Positions 13,949 to 25,532 of a DNA stretch of 64,000 bases are shown here, piece by piece. Origin of the DNA: Taenia hydatigena (taxonomy: Eukaryota; Platyhelminthes; Cestoda; Cyclophyllidea; Taeniidae); contig JADWOT020000001.1 in NCBI GenBank assembly GCA_036345935.2, positions 25,515,232 through 25,579,231 of the forward strand, written 5' to 3'. A program made the translations under genes and the position numbers. Within the stretch, counting starts at the first letter, position 1. The number at the start of each line of letters is the position of its first letter. Below the pieces are notes generated by a model, which saw only the letters and a list, made by a program, of their open reading frames with translations, ran no database searches and was not told the origin of the DNA.

Positions 13949-14704
13949 TCATTGATTCGCTGCTGTGCGCAGAGTGTGGTTGCGGTGTGCTGGAAAGTAG
14001 TGCGAATGGGTCCGCCCAAAGTGGTGATAAGAAGAAAACCTGATTGCTTGTTCAATCACTCTAAGCCCTGTTTGTGGCAATTCATATAACTTGGTTTTCA
14101 AATAGGGGCGTCTAATCAGTAGCCTGTCTAATCTTTCTAATTTTCCGAATTTCTCCCATCCTTGAAGATGATGCTTGAGGCGAAACCAACATGCGCTAGT
14201 CGGTGAAGCAGTAGTTGTTATGCTGCTGCTGGATAAGCAAAGCACTACGAAATGGATGGATGTGAACACAGCAGAAATTCCCAATTCTATGTGATTCTCA
14301 CATAGACACTTGCACAATGCTTTTACACAAGTGAGTGCTAGGTAAGCCGTTATGGTTGACCCAGATAGATGAGCTGAAGTGCGCCAAATGGTTGGCTTAG
14401 AGAGCTTCCAATAAAGCCACAGTGAAGCAAACTTACACCGCTGGCCACGTGGTTCAGCCATCCGTTTTAACTTTGTTGGGTAAAGTTGAAATAGGATTGA
14501 TAAATTGGATGGATGTAGGCGTTGAATAATTCGTAAGGAATCGGAGTTGACAGGAAGGGGAACAGTGTCGGTTAAAAAATTTAAAGGGATGCAATGAATG
14601 AGAGTCACCATTGCACCAAGAGCAGCAAAATATAAAATATGTCCGTTGGAATTCTTAGAAGACAAGGCACGCTTTGATGCTCTTTCCAATGTTTTACCAA
14701 ACAA
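13949..14704 (-). CDS. Unrecognised 251-codon ORF overlapping the small inverted repeat
   Basis: This is the longest open frame in the window. I do not recognise the product. The middle (about residues 32-175) is encoded by the 435-bp inverted repeat and is therefore repeated in the 177-codon frame at 11291-11824. The C-terminal part contains a charged stretch (WFRLKHHLQGWEKFGKLERL, then LLIRR and KTKLYEL). The paralogous stretch at 16230-16440 on the same strand still encodes a similar pattern (WFHLKNHLHVWEFLKNLE, LIRRLHCKTRL) but is cut by stops elsewhere. It is either a decayed gene carried with the FN3 5' flank, whose best-preserved copy is here, or a chance frame in a repeat. No clear signal peptide or known domain is visible. 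Confidence 0.25.
   Translation of the reverse strand: MFGKTLERASKRALSSKNSNGHILYFAALGAMVTLIHCIPLNFLTDTVPLPVNSDSLRIIQRLHPSNLSILFQLYPTKLKRMAEPRGQRCKFASLWLYWKLSKPTIWRTSAHLSGSTITAYLALTCVKALCKCLCENHIELGISAVFTSIHFVVLCLSSSSITTTASPTSACWFRLKHHLQGWEKFGKLERLDRLLIRRPYLKTKLYELPQTGLRVIEQAIRFSSYHHFGRTHSHYFPAHRNHTLRTAANQ
14192..14626 (-). repeat. Right arm of a 435-bp inverted repeat
   Basis: Reverse complement of 11276-11710. Going down the minus strand, homology to the FN3 5'-flank family continues past this arm to about 14040, while the other arm loses it soon after 11740. The right arm is therefore probably the parent copy. Confidence 0.85.
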
Positions 14705-17284
14705 AGTCTACTTAGTTTAACGAGACGATTTTGGAGAGAAGACATTTTTGAAGGACTCCAGCCACTCCCAAATAGTCATAGTTCGCTTGCGCAGATTTTA
14801 CTGAAAGGCTATCAATAACCGTGTCCTTTGGCGGCCTATTGAGCTGAAGTTCTTCTAGGAAAAGCAAAGGGAGACAATGCTTCAGTTTGGGAGTGGACAT
14901 CTGCGCCAACGCAATGTTCGCTTACGCAAAGTGATTGGGTTCAGGAAGCAGTTGCGTTGACGGCGGAATATATGGGCCAAGAGGAATTATTCGCAATTGC
15001 CTGATGTTGAGAGCGACTTGGTAATGTAGTGATGGTAGAAGAATTAAGTGGGTGGATTGGCATGAAAGGCCAAGTGAGCGGTAAATGATGAAACGTGTGC
15101 GTGAAATTATCATGAGAGTCCTTATAATGCCAGGATCAAACGTATGCCAAGTTGGCTGTTGTGGTTGAGCCAAAGACATGAACTTCTATGCGCCATGTGG
15201 AGCGGTCAAAGAGAACGTTGTGATTGTCACGAAGAAAACTACGCCTCGACTTTATTAGTCTAGCTGCAATTTTCAAAGTGAATTCTTCATCACTTCAAAT
15301 GGCACGCACACCACTTTGCACACAGTCCAAAGGTTTATTCCTTACGTCAACATGTTATGGTGACGTTTCGGACGACATGATGACAAGGCAGCAGCATGTT
15401 TGGTCGCAAAGGACGTAAGGCGTCATGCTATGTACTATTTAGTTAACGTTGTTGATTAATTTCAAAAAGTTTGCAAACGCGTGATGCAAACCAACTCACC
15501 AATATGAGCAAGCGCAACCGGCAAGGAATCGGTGTAGGCATGTCTTCCTCACCCCAGGAACAGCAGACGCTGAGGTGGAGTCATGATGCATACTGTGGTC
15601 TTGCTGCACAAATGGTTATGTTCACATCAGCATAACAGACTACCACTACCTCGTTAGTTGCAGGCAAGTGAACATCTGCAGGCGTGCATAATGTGCATAC
15701 ACAGTAGGGCAGGTGAGTCCTGGCACTTCCAATTTTGATCTTTGCAGTAGAAATTAGAGACTTGATAGCTTGGAAAAAGTGATGCCGTATCGACCACTCA
15801 ATAATGCCTCCGATTCATTAAAAATCCAAGTCGATATGCCACATTCGTGTTGTCTAGCTTTATGCTAGTGTTTCGGCCGGTGCACAAGCAAGATGGATCT
15901 GGTGCTAAATAGATTTGAGAGTCTTAATATGCAAGGGAATGGTTAGAAATGCTACGAAACGCTATCGTGCCTACCACACGTCCTCTCCTCCAAGCGGTTG
16001 TAGTGGTGAGAGTAGCCAATATCCACAACCTAGCTGCCGCGTGCAGCAAGAAGGGGAAGCTTGGCACCACCTTTTCAGCATGTGATAACACGGACTCATT
16101 CAAGCACAGTGGGGTACTTGTATGCGGTTAAGAGAATACTGTGCATTGATTGCTCTTTTGCTTGCAAGAGCATGCAAAGTGAAATGACAGTATGTTCGAC
16201 AGTGAAGTTAAATAAATCCTCCTGAGGCAGCTATAATGAGAGATACAGATTGCTTGTTCAATCATTCTAGGCCCTTTCGCCTCAATCCATTTAACCTGGT
16301 CTTACAATGCAGGCGTCTGATCAGTTGTGCGCCTTGTATTTCCAGATTTTTAAGAAACTCCCATACATGAAGGTGATTCTTCAGATGAAACCAATGTACA
16401 CTATTAAGCGATATAATGCTTAATGTGTCGTTGGTGAATTGTCAAGATAATACGCAGTCGATGAATGTGAATAGGGCAAAAATTCTCAATTCTATGTTAC
16501 TTCCATATAGATTTTGCACAATCCCCCCACTTAACTGAGTACCAGGTGAGGCGTTGTGATTGACCCAGACAAATGAGCTGAAGCGCGTCAAATGGTGGGC
16601 TCAGAGAAGCTTCTAGGAATGTCACAGTGAACCAAAGCTACTCCTCTGCCTATGTGGTTCTGCCGAGAATTTCACCTCATTAAATGTGAATTGGAGCAAG
16701 CAATTCAGGATTTCTTTGGAGGGATATAAGACCATGCAAATTTTTGGGGATGTGCAGGTGATAGGAACCCGGTGCCTTGTCAGCTCTAGGTTTCACAGGC
16801 ATCCAACATGCAGCAGTTGCGAATCGACCAAAAGTCGTAATATTTGAAGCTATAGCAATCAAAATCTCGATGATGGAAACATGACTTGAGCAGCCTTTGA
16901 ATATTATGTCTATCTTTTGCTACTTAAAAGAGCAAGGTGAGTGAGGAGGAAAGGTGTCTCTAGTCAATCCAGCCATTTAATTGCTTCATGTGCAAATTTA
17001 GTTGGGAGGAATAGCCTTCTGGCCACTTACTCAATGGCGACGTGCAGACGAGTATTGTGTGGCTTACGAATCCAAAGAACTGCCATGAGCTCGCTAGGAT
17101 GGCATGTTAATGCAGACCAAACTGGCTCAATTTGTATGATATGGGAGTGGACATCATGTAGCTTAAAGAAAGCAGTGCTATATGCCATGCTCTCCGAGAC
17201 GTGATCTTATTACTGCAAATGGCATCACCCAGTCGTGTGATCCACCACTTCGTGACTACAAATGTTTGCTGCTTTCCGAGGTCT

Positions 17285-17308
17285 TAGGCGTGTGCGTGTG
17301 TGTGCATG
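17285..17308 (+). repeat. GT-rich microsatellite upstream of left outer FN3 locus
   Basis: Interrupted GT run (GTGTGCGTGTGTGTGCATG). It is mirrored near 54123-54146 and has a CA/TA counterpart near 31167 in the spacer copy of the 5' flank. Confidence 0.5.
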
Positions 17309-17597
17309 AATGGTCTCACGAAAATCCATGCCATGCTGAAGGAGACTGAAAGCTCCATCAGCGAATCCCCTCCACCGTTATGAATGATAAACGATTGTAA
17401 GGAATTATAAAGAAAACATGCACATTCGAAATTGACACAAATAGGGCCTTTTTGCACCTCAATGATAATATGCTTGAAGGTTGAAGTTGAGTCCACCCGC
17501 GCAACCCATCACGGATTGCGCAATGTGAGCACGGCAAGGGTGCATTTTAAATCAGCACCAAGGCGTCCCATAGGCTCATTTGAATGTAGCCTATTGC

Positions 17598-17605
17598 TAT
17601 AAAAG
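17598..17605 (+). promoter_or_regulatory. TATA box of left outer FN3 locus
   Basis: TATAAAAG, 39 bp before the ATG. It is preceded by CCCATAGGCTCATTTGAATG about 30 bp upstream. Both elements recur at the other FN3 loci of this window. Confidence 0.7.
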
Positions 17606-17636
17606 CGTTGTGATTTGTGAGGACAAACCATTCATC

Positions 17637-18847
17637 ATGCTGAAGACGGTTCTTCAATTCAGTCTCGTGGTATTATTGACCACCCTGTGGGCTGTGAGTG
17701 GTGGTGCAGCGAGCGGTATGTTCTTTTCAAATATTTCGCTATGATAACCATGCGTAAACAGTACAACTTTCTTCCTTTCTGAGTTTCCTTCAATATTTTT
17801 ACACCGTAGTCCTAAGCCTATCTTCTACTAGCATCACGAGATGCATAAAATGTTGCCACCGTATGTGCTATATCTTCACAAAATTGTGGCTCTGACATAA
17901 CATTACGTATCAGTAGTAATGAGGTCTGCTAATCATCACCCTATGCGGCACACGCACTGCTTACTTCAGACTGGGTGATGGAATGCGTTTGCATCCTTAC
18001 ACTGATTTCATGATATCGGTTGCAAACAGTGGACATTTTTGTCATTCAAGGCAAGGTGAAGCGCTAGTAGGTTTGCTTAACAATGTGTCCTTCTTGCTTT
18101 TTTAAAGTATCAGTGGCAAAAAGCCAAGCGTTGCAATGTCCAAACTTCCACCTTACTTCAATTGGAGCCGAATTGATACTGATTTCGTTGAGTTAAGTTG
18201 GAATGTTGCTCAGTTGGGTAGATGGTACGCAAACATAGTTAAGCTCTCTGCGACAGGAATCTCTTACCAATTCGAGGAGCTAGTATCTACAGAATTCGCC
18301 CATGGAAGCCTGACTCTTAGGAACATGAGACCTACCTCGACCTACGCGATGACTTTGAAAGTAATAAAAATAGTTAGGTTCATTAGAACCTACACCAATG
18401 TTATTACAACAGCGTCCGAAGGTCAACCTGTGCACACACTTCTAATGCATAACTCCACGCTTTATTTGATTGTTGCTTATTTAGTAGCAAGTCATGAAAG
18501 CGGATGATAATTTTATTGTTATGCCTCAACCAGTAATGTTTATTGCATCGCGCCTCATTGTCCATTTGCATTATCCTTAGCACCGGAAATCGCTTCCATG
18601 ACTAACAAACTCACCGAAAAAAGAGCGTAAGTTGATGCGAAAATTTGAAGTGCTGTCTGCGGAAATTATCACGGCTCATTACTTGTCATCATCGGAATAA
18701 TCTTTTCCCATTGTAGGCTGCTGCGGTAAAGGATGCGTGCCAGTCGGCCATCGTTCGCTTCTGCCCAACAATAATGTGACATCTTATATTCAATCACTCT
18801 ATCATCACAAGCACAAGCTTCTCCTATGCTTGCTTTTGCTTAAATAA
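17637..18847 (+). pseudogene. FN3 oncosphere-antigen-like gene, left outer copy, frameshifted
   Basis: Three exons are inferred. Exon 1 (17637-17715) encodes a 26-residue signal peptide (MLKTVLQFSLVVLLTTLW...) ending in phase 1 before GTATGT. Exon 2 (18108-18421) encodes one FN3 domain with the motifs FNWSR, LSWNV and LRPTSTY. It is 314 nt long, where intact relatives have 315 or 318. One base is missing near 18120 (AAAAAGCC against AAAGGAGCC in the spacer gene), so a phase-1 junction reads out of frame and soon stops. I tested the nearby AG acceptors and none restores the frame. The donor after exon 2 is GTCAAC, where relatives have GTAAG. A possible last exon (18717-18847) follows an acceptor TTGTAG and ends in a leucine-rich tail with AATAAA overlapping the stop. 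The FN3 frame could still be read from an internal ATG at 18136 without a signal peptide. The family is secreted by the infective oncosphere; this copy is probably non-functional. Confidence 0.75.
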
Positions 18848-18849
18848 TA

Positions 18850-20617
18850 AAGTCCCGGTAACGGTCACCTCCTCAGTTGGTGGGCGCGTAATAGCTGGCA
18901 TTTGGCTGGTTACAATTGTAAGCAGCCTCATGCGGAGGGGCTTAATACCTGCATACATGTGTATCTCTCGCGCAACAATGGACGAATGACTGGGATATCT
19001 AGCTACTATTGGGCTTTACCGACTTCTGCAGGAGTTTGGATAGATTCGGCAACTAATTAACCACTACTGTTGTATGATTTGGACATGAAGTTGGGTGTCC
19101 AACGGATAAAATATATTTTCTAGATACCATCAATGCTCTTGCCACGCACTTCTTTCTCACTGCCATCACCAGCATCTACATTGCTGATTATCATTGGCTT
19201 TCGCGACTTTGAGAATGTCTGCAATGATTGTGTTGCGTTTGCTCACAACTGTTGCAAACGATAGATGCTAGACGACAGATCTTGATATGTGTGATCGGAT
19301 TCCCAGCAAATCGGTGATGCTGCATGAAAGGCCTGCCAGAAGCACTCTTCATCTGCAGCATATCTACATGCGGCATATCTGGTGACAGGCCGCCTCATGC
19401 AGCATTGCCCGTTCCTTCGTATATCAGAGCCATTCCTTCTGTTTCTTGCTAAAATTAGGACGATTTGCGTACATTCCTTGCAAATGTAGCTACCGGTTTT
19501 CTTGCTGTCTGCAAAGTCACATAACTAGCTGCCACAATGTAAAGTTGCCTCACCTTCCTCACTTTACCATTTCAAGCTATACACGAAACTCTGTTTAGCT
19601 TAGCACAACATTCAGTAATTTAAAATGCTGTAGCAACTAGTGAGACGGATATACTGCACACTTCCCCATTTCTTACTACGAAATCTATACACTGTTAAGA
19701 TAGAAAAATCGGCTTCTTTTAGGGTAGCCAGTATACGTGCATGGTACGTGCACATTGGATGATCGCTTCTTCATTCACTGTGCGAAGTCACGGCAGGTGG
19801 ATGCATCCATCTAACCTTCCCATGCTCTCGCAGCTGACCGAGCATATGCTCACAAATTGCTTTGACGGAGGTTTAGATGGCCTCCCTTATGCCTGAATTC
19901 TCTCTTGTTCCCTCAGTACTCAGGATCAGTGCGCCTATCTTAAATTCATTCGTCTTACATTAACAAAGCATTTATGTGCAGGTACGCGTAACCTGCTAGT
20001 CTTTCCCCTTCAGCGCTGCTTGACATGCCTCTCTGCGTATTCTGCAAGAGATTTGACTTTTAAAGGCTTTCCAAATATAGGCCGTGGAAAGTAAGGTAGC
20101 TATGTTGAATGACTTACCGTGACACAAGTAAGCCTTCATCTCTGATGCTTCATCGCTAAAGCTCAATGAGGCGGTGCATTTTCTTTTCCAGGAGAGGAGT
20201 GGATAGAGAAGGAGCATTCGACATAGCAATACTCAGTGCAGCCTTTCCATTCACCTCGTCTAGTGGCTGTGAAAATGAGACTATTCTGTTTTGCTCAGAT
20301 GTCAACTCGTTTCACTTTGGTTTCTCAAATTAACCAGCCATATTCTGAGATTGATTTTTAATTTTTCGTGTCCCTAGACTCACTCGTCCTGTTAACGGCA
20401 TTTTACGAGCCAACAGCAAGTTTAACTTTGATTGACAATGCTAAGCATTTGCCAGCAGCGAGTATCCTTGCGAGCACATAAACCTGGTCACACCAGAATT
20501 CGCCAAAGCCGCACGATTCGATAGCTCGCTACTACGCGTGAACAATCTCTTGGGGGCGAAAGAGATACTTTCTAGCAGTCGCAGTGTTCTTTGATGCAAT
20601 AGATCAGTGTATCAGTC
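18850..20617. other. Arm sequence without recognisable gene (mirror 50814-52581)
   Basis: Lies between the outer FN3 locus and the dispersed repeat copy B. Only short frames are present. Two arm-to-arm differences (18884, 19749) fall here. Confidence 0.55.
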
Positions 20618-22140
20618 AGCGAACGTGTGTTGGCTGCCAAACTTTTTGTCGAAGCTATGTTATGGCACTCAATCCCAAAAACACCACTTTCTCAGATGTT
20701 GGTACTCTGCGAACGCAAAGGCGTATCTGCAGATTTAAATATATTTTGCACCGAAATCCAATGCAGCAGATCTCCACAGGACTTCAAGCGTCTTGATAGA
20801 TATATTTGCATGCCTTATCACTCTTGGTCAATCTTCCACTCCTCTATGATTCATTTCTCTGCACCCACTACTGGCAGTCCATTTAGCTTCCTTCAGCCAC
20901 TTATTATTGCGGTTGTGTTTTCGTGTGCTTAACTCCAATCGAGCCCCACTGAAATTCATTTTGCAAATATTGGGAACGAAGCTTGCAGCAGAGAGTCTGC
21001 ATTGTGATTTTGCTTTTGACGTACAAACCTTTAAAGTATCTCTCGTGCTGTCGTCTGATAGATCACAGTTCCGAACTATCGGTAGGACTCAACAGATCTC
21101 TCGTTACTTGGCAGAGCATAAACATTGACAAGGCCCTAAAGTAAACGTGATTGAGTGCCAAAGACTCTGTTATGATCCGCTAACTAGGTGTTACATTTGA
21201 CTAAGTGTATAGTAAGAAGCATCCATCCTGTTGGCCCACATGCATTTTTTAGAAAAGGCTCGCCAGCATTTCGTATAAATTTGGCGGAATCTTCTTGCTG
21301 CAGCGTTTATTCTCTTTCATTTAGATCTGCCGTTCTGTGAAAGAACAAAGAAACTGGCGGTAATATATGGAAAACAGATTTGCTGCTATCCTCACAATCA
21401 AGCCCTTTTCAGTTTATACCAACCAGTGTTATGCTAATGACTGAAGCAGATATTTTCGTCGCGACATAATTTGAAGATTTTGTGCTATCATCTGATCTAC
21501 AGCAGGTTGCATCTCCAGCCGCACAGCAACAGCGCACCTCTTACTCTTTTGAGCAATACATCAAACAGGCTTTGACGTTAGATGTGATAACTTGCAATAG
21601 ATACCCCCCTCCCGGCAGCCGCCCAACACTATGTCCAGTTGCATAGGAATGGTCATCCTGATATTTGCAAAGAATAAGCTTTTAGTGCAAAGCTAAATGC
21701 ACATTTATAGTGTGCTGTCTACGAGGCGTCAGCTGCGCCATCGCTTATGTTTCAGTCAGTGTGCACCAACATTTATGGCTTTCGCTATAAAGAAAAGTAT
21801 GCATTCCTCCTGCCCATGTCTTCACTAGGTATCATTTATTTCCACATCAACACGGAATGGCATGGTGGTAAGCAAGCTCGGAAAGCGAACCCTTCAGCTA
21901 AGCAGACACGCCTTCTATATTAATTTACTTGTGTGGACTGAGTGGAGGAGAATCGTGGTAAATGGAACATAAGCATCAGTGAATAGAAATTGGGGCCAAT
22001 GCGACAGGCAGACCTTCGTAATACAGTAGCAGCAGATCCAACGTTAAGCATATGACCACGCGAAAATCCTAGCGAGAATGTCCAATACAAAGGTGGGAGC
22101 TCATTATAGCTAACCAGACTTGCAATCTGCTCTACAATGC
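20618..22140 (+). repeat. Dispersed repeat family, copy B (left arm)
   Basis: Same family as 6105-7565. It starts at the block TGTGTTGGCTGCC and runs to CTCTACAATGCATAAC. The segment with the GCGCAGCTGACGCCTCG motif (minus-strand reading) and the 3' end match copy A closely. It is mirrored in the right arm at 49291-50813. Confidence 0.7.
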
Positions 22141-22730
22141 ATAACAACGAGGATGTAATTTTCGATGCCCAGCCGCAAACCCGGGTCGGCCATACCATCC
22201 CCTAGATCCAAACCCGGGTATGTTATGGCTTGCATGTGTAGGCGTCATGAGTTGTAGACGCAGCGCATTTTATAGTACACGAAGAGTGAATCAAACACTA
22301 TTGAGAGGATAATAATCAGGACAATTATTTCATGCAAATGCACATGATGGGTGAAGGCTTGACCTCATCCTTTTCATTTAGGTGCCGTAGCCAGTCGTCC
22401 TACGAATCGCAATGCATTCCAACGTCATCGTAGTCTTCCTGTTCCTACCACGCAATGAGATGAATTCTGTGCATTTATTTAGCATTTGAGGATCATTTAT
22501 TCATTTATTCTGTCCTACCGAGGAGGCGACGTCTAAAAATCCATGCTGCTTGATGACCCCATCTCAACCTTGCTTGTCTCAAATTACTCAACTTGATGGC
22601 GTAAAAGCGGCCGTTTGCTCAGATTATTCTTGTAAAATTAGTATGATCGAAGTAATGGAATTGTGATGCAGACCATGCATCAAGTGAATGCGATGGAAAT
22701 AGCCTGCCTGGCCTTCCAGTTTCCATTAGC

Positions 22731-24353
22731 TTCTCTTACAAATTGCAGATGCGCCTTGCAACGCGTGTCAACAAGGAATTCATTTGGCATATCTATGCTC
22801 ATTGCCTGAGATGGCCTTACTGACTCAATGGTGGGCAATTGAGTATCGCATTGGCTCGTTTGTGTAAGGATCATTAGATATAGGGCAAAACAATTTGCAG
22901 TACACTAAGTAAGCGGGAATAATAAAGACAATAACTGTGGCTACAAAGTCAACGATTGCGCCATGGCCCGAGCACCTCCTTTTTTACAACCCTCATAACA
23001 TCCGCAAACTAAAGCAATCTGAGTGAACAAAACTTAAGAGCCAGTTTTTTAGTCAAGTAAGAATAGCCATGCTTGAATCGCTTATAGCATGGATCTACAA
23101 CATTTGCCAACGCTGTTCCAACTCTCTCTGCCGGTTTTGTTTCATTTTCAAGCTTTTGCAAATATGATTAATGCACCTTGCTAATATGGTGCTGTAATAT
23201 CAGCGGAGCAAAACGAAGTCCAAAAATGTCAGAAGGGCAAAAATTGCAAGTTATGTATGAGAATGTACAAAATATGAACGCTTAAGAATTAGCAGTGCTG
23301 TTAAATTTAGAGAATGTGACTTTTACATGTGCTCAGATAATTTGTGATGCGAAAATAGTCACAAATGAATTGCTTTCTAACAATAACTTCATTACCAAGC
23401 GTCAACCAAGTAGAGTACATTGGCAGCGGATTTATTTATCTCAGCAGCCCCATTTGATAATAAACTTACAGTCTCCCCAATCTATAGTCTTATGGTCAGC
23501 AATTCGAAGCGAGTTGCTTGATTTGATTCAGTCTGCATTAATGCAGCTGCAGTGACTCAGCCTACCGGCTCTACCGACTACCCACTCACCAGTCCAACTT
23601 AAATGCATAACATTTGTCTCATACATCTCATTCAGTGTTTGTGGTTGGCGATGATCTAGCCCTAGGACCATGTCTTCTTGCAGTTGGATTAATTAGCCAA
23701 GCGTCTGTTGATAAGTTTGTCACCAGATTAATTATTTGATGCATTGTGGTGTTGCTAATGAGTGCTACATTACGCTGAGACATGTCGCAGCCAACATCGC
23801 CTCCAAAGAGATACTGTCATTGTTCCAACATCCTGCGCTAACGCTCTCTGTGGCGAAGGCGCCATTATCTGGTCACAACCTGTCTGGTAATAGGGCCAGC
23901 CATATATTACCTGACTTCGGTGATTGAAGAAAGTTCAAATCGTGAGTAAAAGACTTGCTTTGAACCTCCTGTATTGACTGACTTTTCTCTCCTTTTAGTG
24001 CGTTTCGTCCAAAGTTGATAATCAGCAAGCACGCCACTAATCTGCAATCTTTGGCCAAAGTCTCATTTTGCAGCGAAATGCGCACCATCTGTATTAGCCT
24101 TCATAGTGTGGATGGAGAGGTTCTCAAAATATTTTCTCGGCAGACAGAAATTAGTGGATCACTTTGTGAGCCATACCAAGTTTGCTTCATAGGGAGTTCT
24201 AAGCGTGCGCCATTTCTGCTGCCTTCATCTAAAGGCAGACAGTTATGAGGGAACCAGTTTGGGAATTAGACGAATTGTGACCGACGAAATGGTTTAAATT
24301 TAGCAAAGTCATCATAATCCAAACCAATGACCCACATGTACTGGCAAATTATT
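22731..24353 (-). repeat. Arm segment duplicated in the spacer (left)
   Basis: Inverted relative of 38236-39520 and mirror of 47078-48700. Includes the 370-bp extra stretch at 23167-23545. No coding region is supported. Confidence 0.7.
23167..23545. mobile_element. Candidate 370-bp insertion with 9-bp flanking repeats (left arm)
   Basis: Mirror of 47886-48264, so the event predates or was carried with the arm duplication. Confidence 0.4.
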
Positions 24354-24364
24354 TTGCATTCTAT

Positions 24365-25532
24365 AGCGCAACCTGCGGTAGATCAGATAATAGCGCAAAA
24401 AACTTCAAGGCATACTCCGGCGAAAATATCTGCTTCAGTCACTATCATAACACTGGTTGGTATAAACTGAAAAGGGCTTGATTGTGAGGATAGCAGCAAA
24501 TCAGATTTCCATATATTACCGCCAGTTTCTTTGTTCTATCAGGACTTGGGTTTTCATGTCAAAGAAGTCACAGAACGGCAGACCAAAACAAAAGGGATTA
24601 ATTGCTGTATCAAGAAAATTCCTCCAAATTTACGCAAAATACAAATAAATAATCTTAAATGAGAACTGCGCGTAGGTCGACGGGACTGCGCATCAGTTAG
24701 CATAATTATCATAATTAGAATTTGTCAACTGCATCGAAACCACTTATTCGTGAATGTATGGATGCTTCTTACCATACACGTAGTCAACTGTAACACCTAT
24801 TTAGCGGATCACAACAGAGTCTTTGTCACTTATTCACGCTTTCTTTAGGGCGCTGCCAATGTTTATGCTCTACCAAGTGACAAGAGATCTGTTGAGTCAT
24901 ACCGATAGCTCAGAACTGCGATGGATCAGACGACACCACGAGAGGTACTGTAAAGGTATGTGCGACGAAAGCAAAACCGTAATGCCGACTGTCTGCTGCA
25001 AATAGTGTCGTCAATATTTGCAAAATAAATTCCAGTAGGGCTTAGTTGCAGTTAAACACATTAGAACACAATCGCAACAATGAGTGGCTGATGGGAGCTA
25101 AATGGATGGCCAGTGGTGGGTGCAGAGAAATGAATCATGGAGGAGTGGGAGATTGACCAAGAGCGATAAGGCATGCAAATTTATCTATCAAGACGTTTGA
25201 AGTCCTGTGGAGATCTGCTGCATTGGAGTTTCAGTGCAAAAAACATTTAAATCTGCAGAAATGTCTTCGCATTGGTAGAATACCAACATCTGATAAGGTG
25301 GTGCTTTTGGGATTGAGTGCCATAACACAGCTTCGACAGGAAGTTCGGCAGCCAGCACACGTTTGCCGACTGCTTTTTTAACCTGCGTGAATTGGTCGCG
25401 CACCTTTGAGGACACCGAGGTAAACATTGGTGTGGGGAGCATGAAGTAGACGCCACAGGTGGGAGATTGTCACCCTCCAGCTCACTCATGGCTGTGCTTT
25501 GTCGTGCGTCTCAACAAAGATGGCACTACAGC
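24365..25532 (-). repeat. Dispersed repeat family, copy C (left arm)
   Basis: Minus-strand copy beginning at a block TGTAGTGCCATCTTTG that is also the start of the copy at 56768, so this may be the true 5' end of the element. It carries a frame starting MSELEGDNLPPVASTS. It ends abruptly at 24365 (GCAGGTTGCG), next to a segment shared with 38236-39520. Confidence 0.7.

Noticed and set aside
22185..22225. GC-rich repeat with two ACCCGGGT boxes as a regulatory element
   Set aside because: Imperfect small inverted repeat (GCCATAACATACCC against GCCATACCATCCC) with no gene nearby and no other copy except its mirror.
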